Shown here one piece after another: positions 13,768 through 14,649 of a stretch of DNA of 14,649 bases. This DNA is from Bacilli bacterium (GTDB lineage: Bacteria > Bacillota_I > Bacilli_A > RFN20 > CAG-826). The translations under genes and the position numbers were made by a program. A model generated the notes under the pieces. The model did no database searches, was not told the DNA's origin, and worked only from the letters and a program-made list of their open reading frames with translations. Numbering within the stretch: the first letter of the stretch is position 1; every line of letters begins with the position of its first letter. The DNA lies in the NCBI GenBank assembly GCA_024693415.1, contig JAILKX010000235.1:1-14649 (forward strand), written 5' to 3'.

Positions 13768-14649
13768 ATGAACATCTTCTACCGCGCATATTGCAGAACC
13801 TTCCAGAAAATCATGTACCTGGCCGCGTTCTTTTTGAACTTCCGCGAACCCAAGAAATACGAATCCGTTGGGGACGTGCCTTCGATTTTGAAGGAGTTAG
13901 GCGTCAAGAAGGCGCTGATCGTGACCGGGAAGACCGTCGCCAAAAACGGCATCCGCGACGCGGTCGTCAACGCCTTGAAGGATAGTGGCATCGACTTCGC
14001 CTATTACGATGGCTCAAAGCCCGACCCCGATTTCGCCTGCATCGAAGAAGGGGCGAAGGCGTTCCTCGAAAATGGGTGCGATGGCTTGATCTCGATCGGC
14101 GGGGGCTCGGCGATGGACGCCGCGAAAGGCATCCTTGCTAGGGTCGCCTATCCGAAGAAGAAGATGAGCGATTTCGGCGTTCCCCTAAGCGTCGGCAAGA
14201 AGCTTTATCCCCATATTGCGGTCCCGACGACCGCCGGGACGGGGTCCGAGGCGACGCTTGCCGCCGTCATCACCGATCCTGAGCATAACCACAAATTCGC
14301 GATGATGTCCCCGCGCCTTGTGCCCGATGCCGCGATTCTGGAGCCCGATTTCCTGAAGCAATTGCCGCCGAAGACGATCGCCGCGACCGGAATGGACGCC
14401 CTGACCCACGCCGTCGAGAGCTATATCGGCAGATCTGGGACGGGCAAGACCGAAGCGTACGCCGTGAAGGCGGTCCAGCTGATCCATGAGAACCTGATCG
14501 CGTTCTACGAAAAACCCGAAGAAGAAACTCCGCGCGCCAACATGCTTGAGGCCAGTTACCTCGCTGGGGTGAGTTTTACCCGAGCCTATGTCGGATATGT
14601 CCATGCGCTCGCCCACGCCCTCGGGGGAACTTTCCACGTAAGCCATGGT
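13768..14649 (+). CDS. Iron-containing alcohol dehydrogenase, N-terminal 294 residues (3' end outside window)
   Basis: It should oxidise an alcohol or reduce an aldehyde with NAD(P). The nucleotide-binding motif SIGGGSAMDAAKG (109-121), the family segment VPTTAGTGSEAT (152-163) and all four metal ligands are present: D210 and H214 in GMDALTHAVE, H279 in YVHALAHALGG and H293 in HVSHG. The N-terminal MNIFYRAYCRTFQ... is typical of a subgroup in anaerobic Bacillota. The ATG lies 12 bases after the cls stop, with AAGGGG and AGGG upstream, and belongs to the same operon. The substrate cannot be told. Motif copy E falls at residues 32-41. The frame runs open to the last base of the window. Confidence 0.9.
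   Translation, partial: MNIFYRAYCRTFQKIMYLAAFFLNFREPKKYESVGDVPSILKELGVKKALIVTGKTVAKNGIRDAVVNALKDSGIDFAYYDGSKPDPDFACIEEGAKAFLENGCDGLISIGGGSAMDAAKGILARVAYPKKKMSDFGVPLSVGKKLYPHIAVPTTAGTGSEATLAAVITDPEHNHKFAMMSPRLVPDAAILEPDFLKQLPPKTIAATGMDALTHAVESYIGRSGTGKTEAYAVKAVQLIHENLIAFYEKPEEETPRANMLEASYLAGVSFTRAYVGYVHALAHALGGTFHVSHG
13863..13889 (+). repeat. Bipartite repeated motif, copy E (inside the alcohol dehydrogenase gene)
   Basis: The left arm (13863-13878) matches at 15 of 16 (TTGGGG in place of TGGGGG). A three-base spacer CCT follows, then a perfect TCGATTTT (13882-13889). It encodes SVGDVPSIL, and the codons GGG, GTG, ATT and TTG differ from the C-ending codons around it. Spacer length equals that of copy C. 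Confidence 0.6.

Noticed and set aside
1..14649. tRNA, rRNA, CRISPR array, insertion sequence or phage gene
   Set aside because: None was found by reading both strands: no spaced direct repeats, no transposase or integrase motifs, and no cloverleaf pattern with the usual TTCGAATC-type arm.

Overview
The window looks like chromosomal DNA of an uncultured, probably gut-associated Bacillota (Bacilli/Erysipelotrichia-like) with moderately high GC. This rests on the protein families, the short exported-protein signals ending in AWF, and a Gram-positive-style c-di-GMP-I riboswitch. TGA is used as a stop, so this is not the Mycoplasma code. No tRNA, rRNA, CRISPR array, transposase or phage gene was seen, and no gene-free stretch exceeds 200 bases.

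Left part (1-5598). The 3' end of a LacI-family regulator runs into a terminator and meets a converging minus-strand block. Read in its own direction, that block is a membrane diguanylate cyclase (5598-4342), then a c-di-GMP-I (GEMM-I) riboswitch (about 4215-4143), then two coupled genes for exported proteins (4110-3214 and 3212-471). Both proteins start with a short hydrophobic signal ending in AWF, as in SipW/TasA-type exported matrix proteins. The producer of c-di-GMP, an RNA sensor of c-di-GMP and the likely surface output therefore lie side by side. This is the most interesting system in the window.

Middle part (5599-8346). A strong promoter and ribosome binding site drive gdhA (NADP-type glutamate dehydrogenase). 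It is translationally coupled to a class I aminotransferase, and a clear hairpin terminator follows. Together they can fix ammonium into glutamate and pass the amino group on.

Right part (8347-14649). All genes are on the plus strand and point to the cell envelope: a 724-residue O-antigen-ligase/polymerase-like membrane protein, a zinc-dependent phospholipase C-like protein, a Nudix-fold protein with a damaged catalytic box, a cardiolipin synthase, and an iron-type alcohol dehydrogenase cut by the window edge. At two transcription-unit starts (8347 and 11510) the promoter sits so close to the ATG that the mRNA should be leaderless or nearly so.

Across the window there are five copies of a bipartite motif: a 16-base arm close to ATCCGTGGGGGACGTG, 2-3 spacer bases, then TCGATTTT. 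All are in the same orientation. One is intergenic and four are inside unrelated genes, in two reading frames. No known element explains it.
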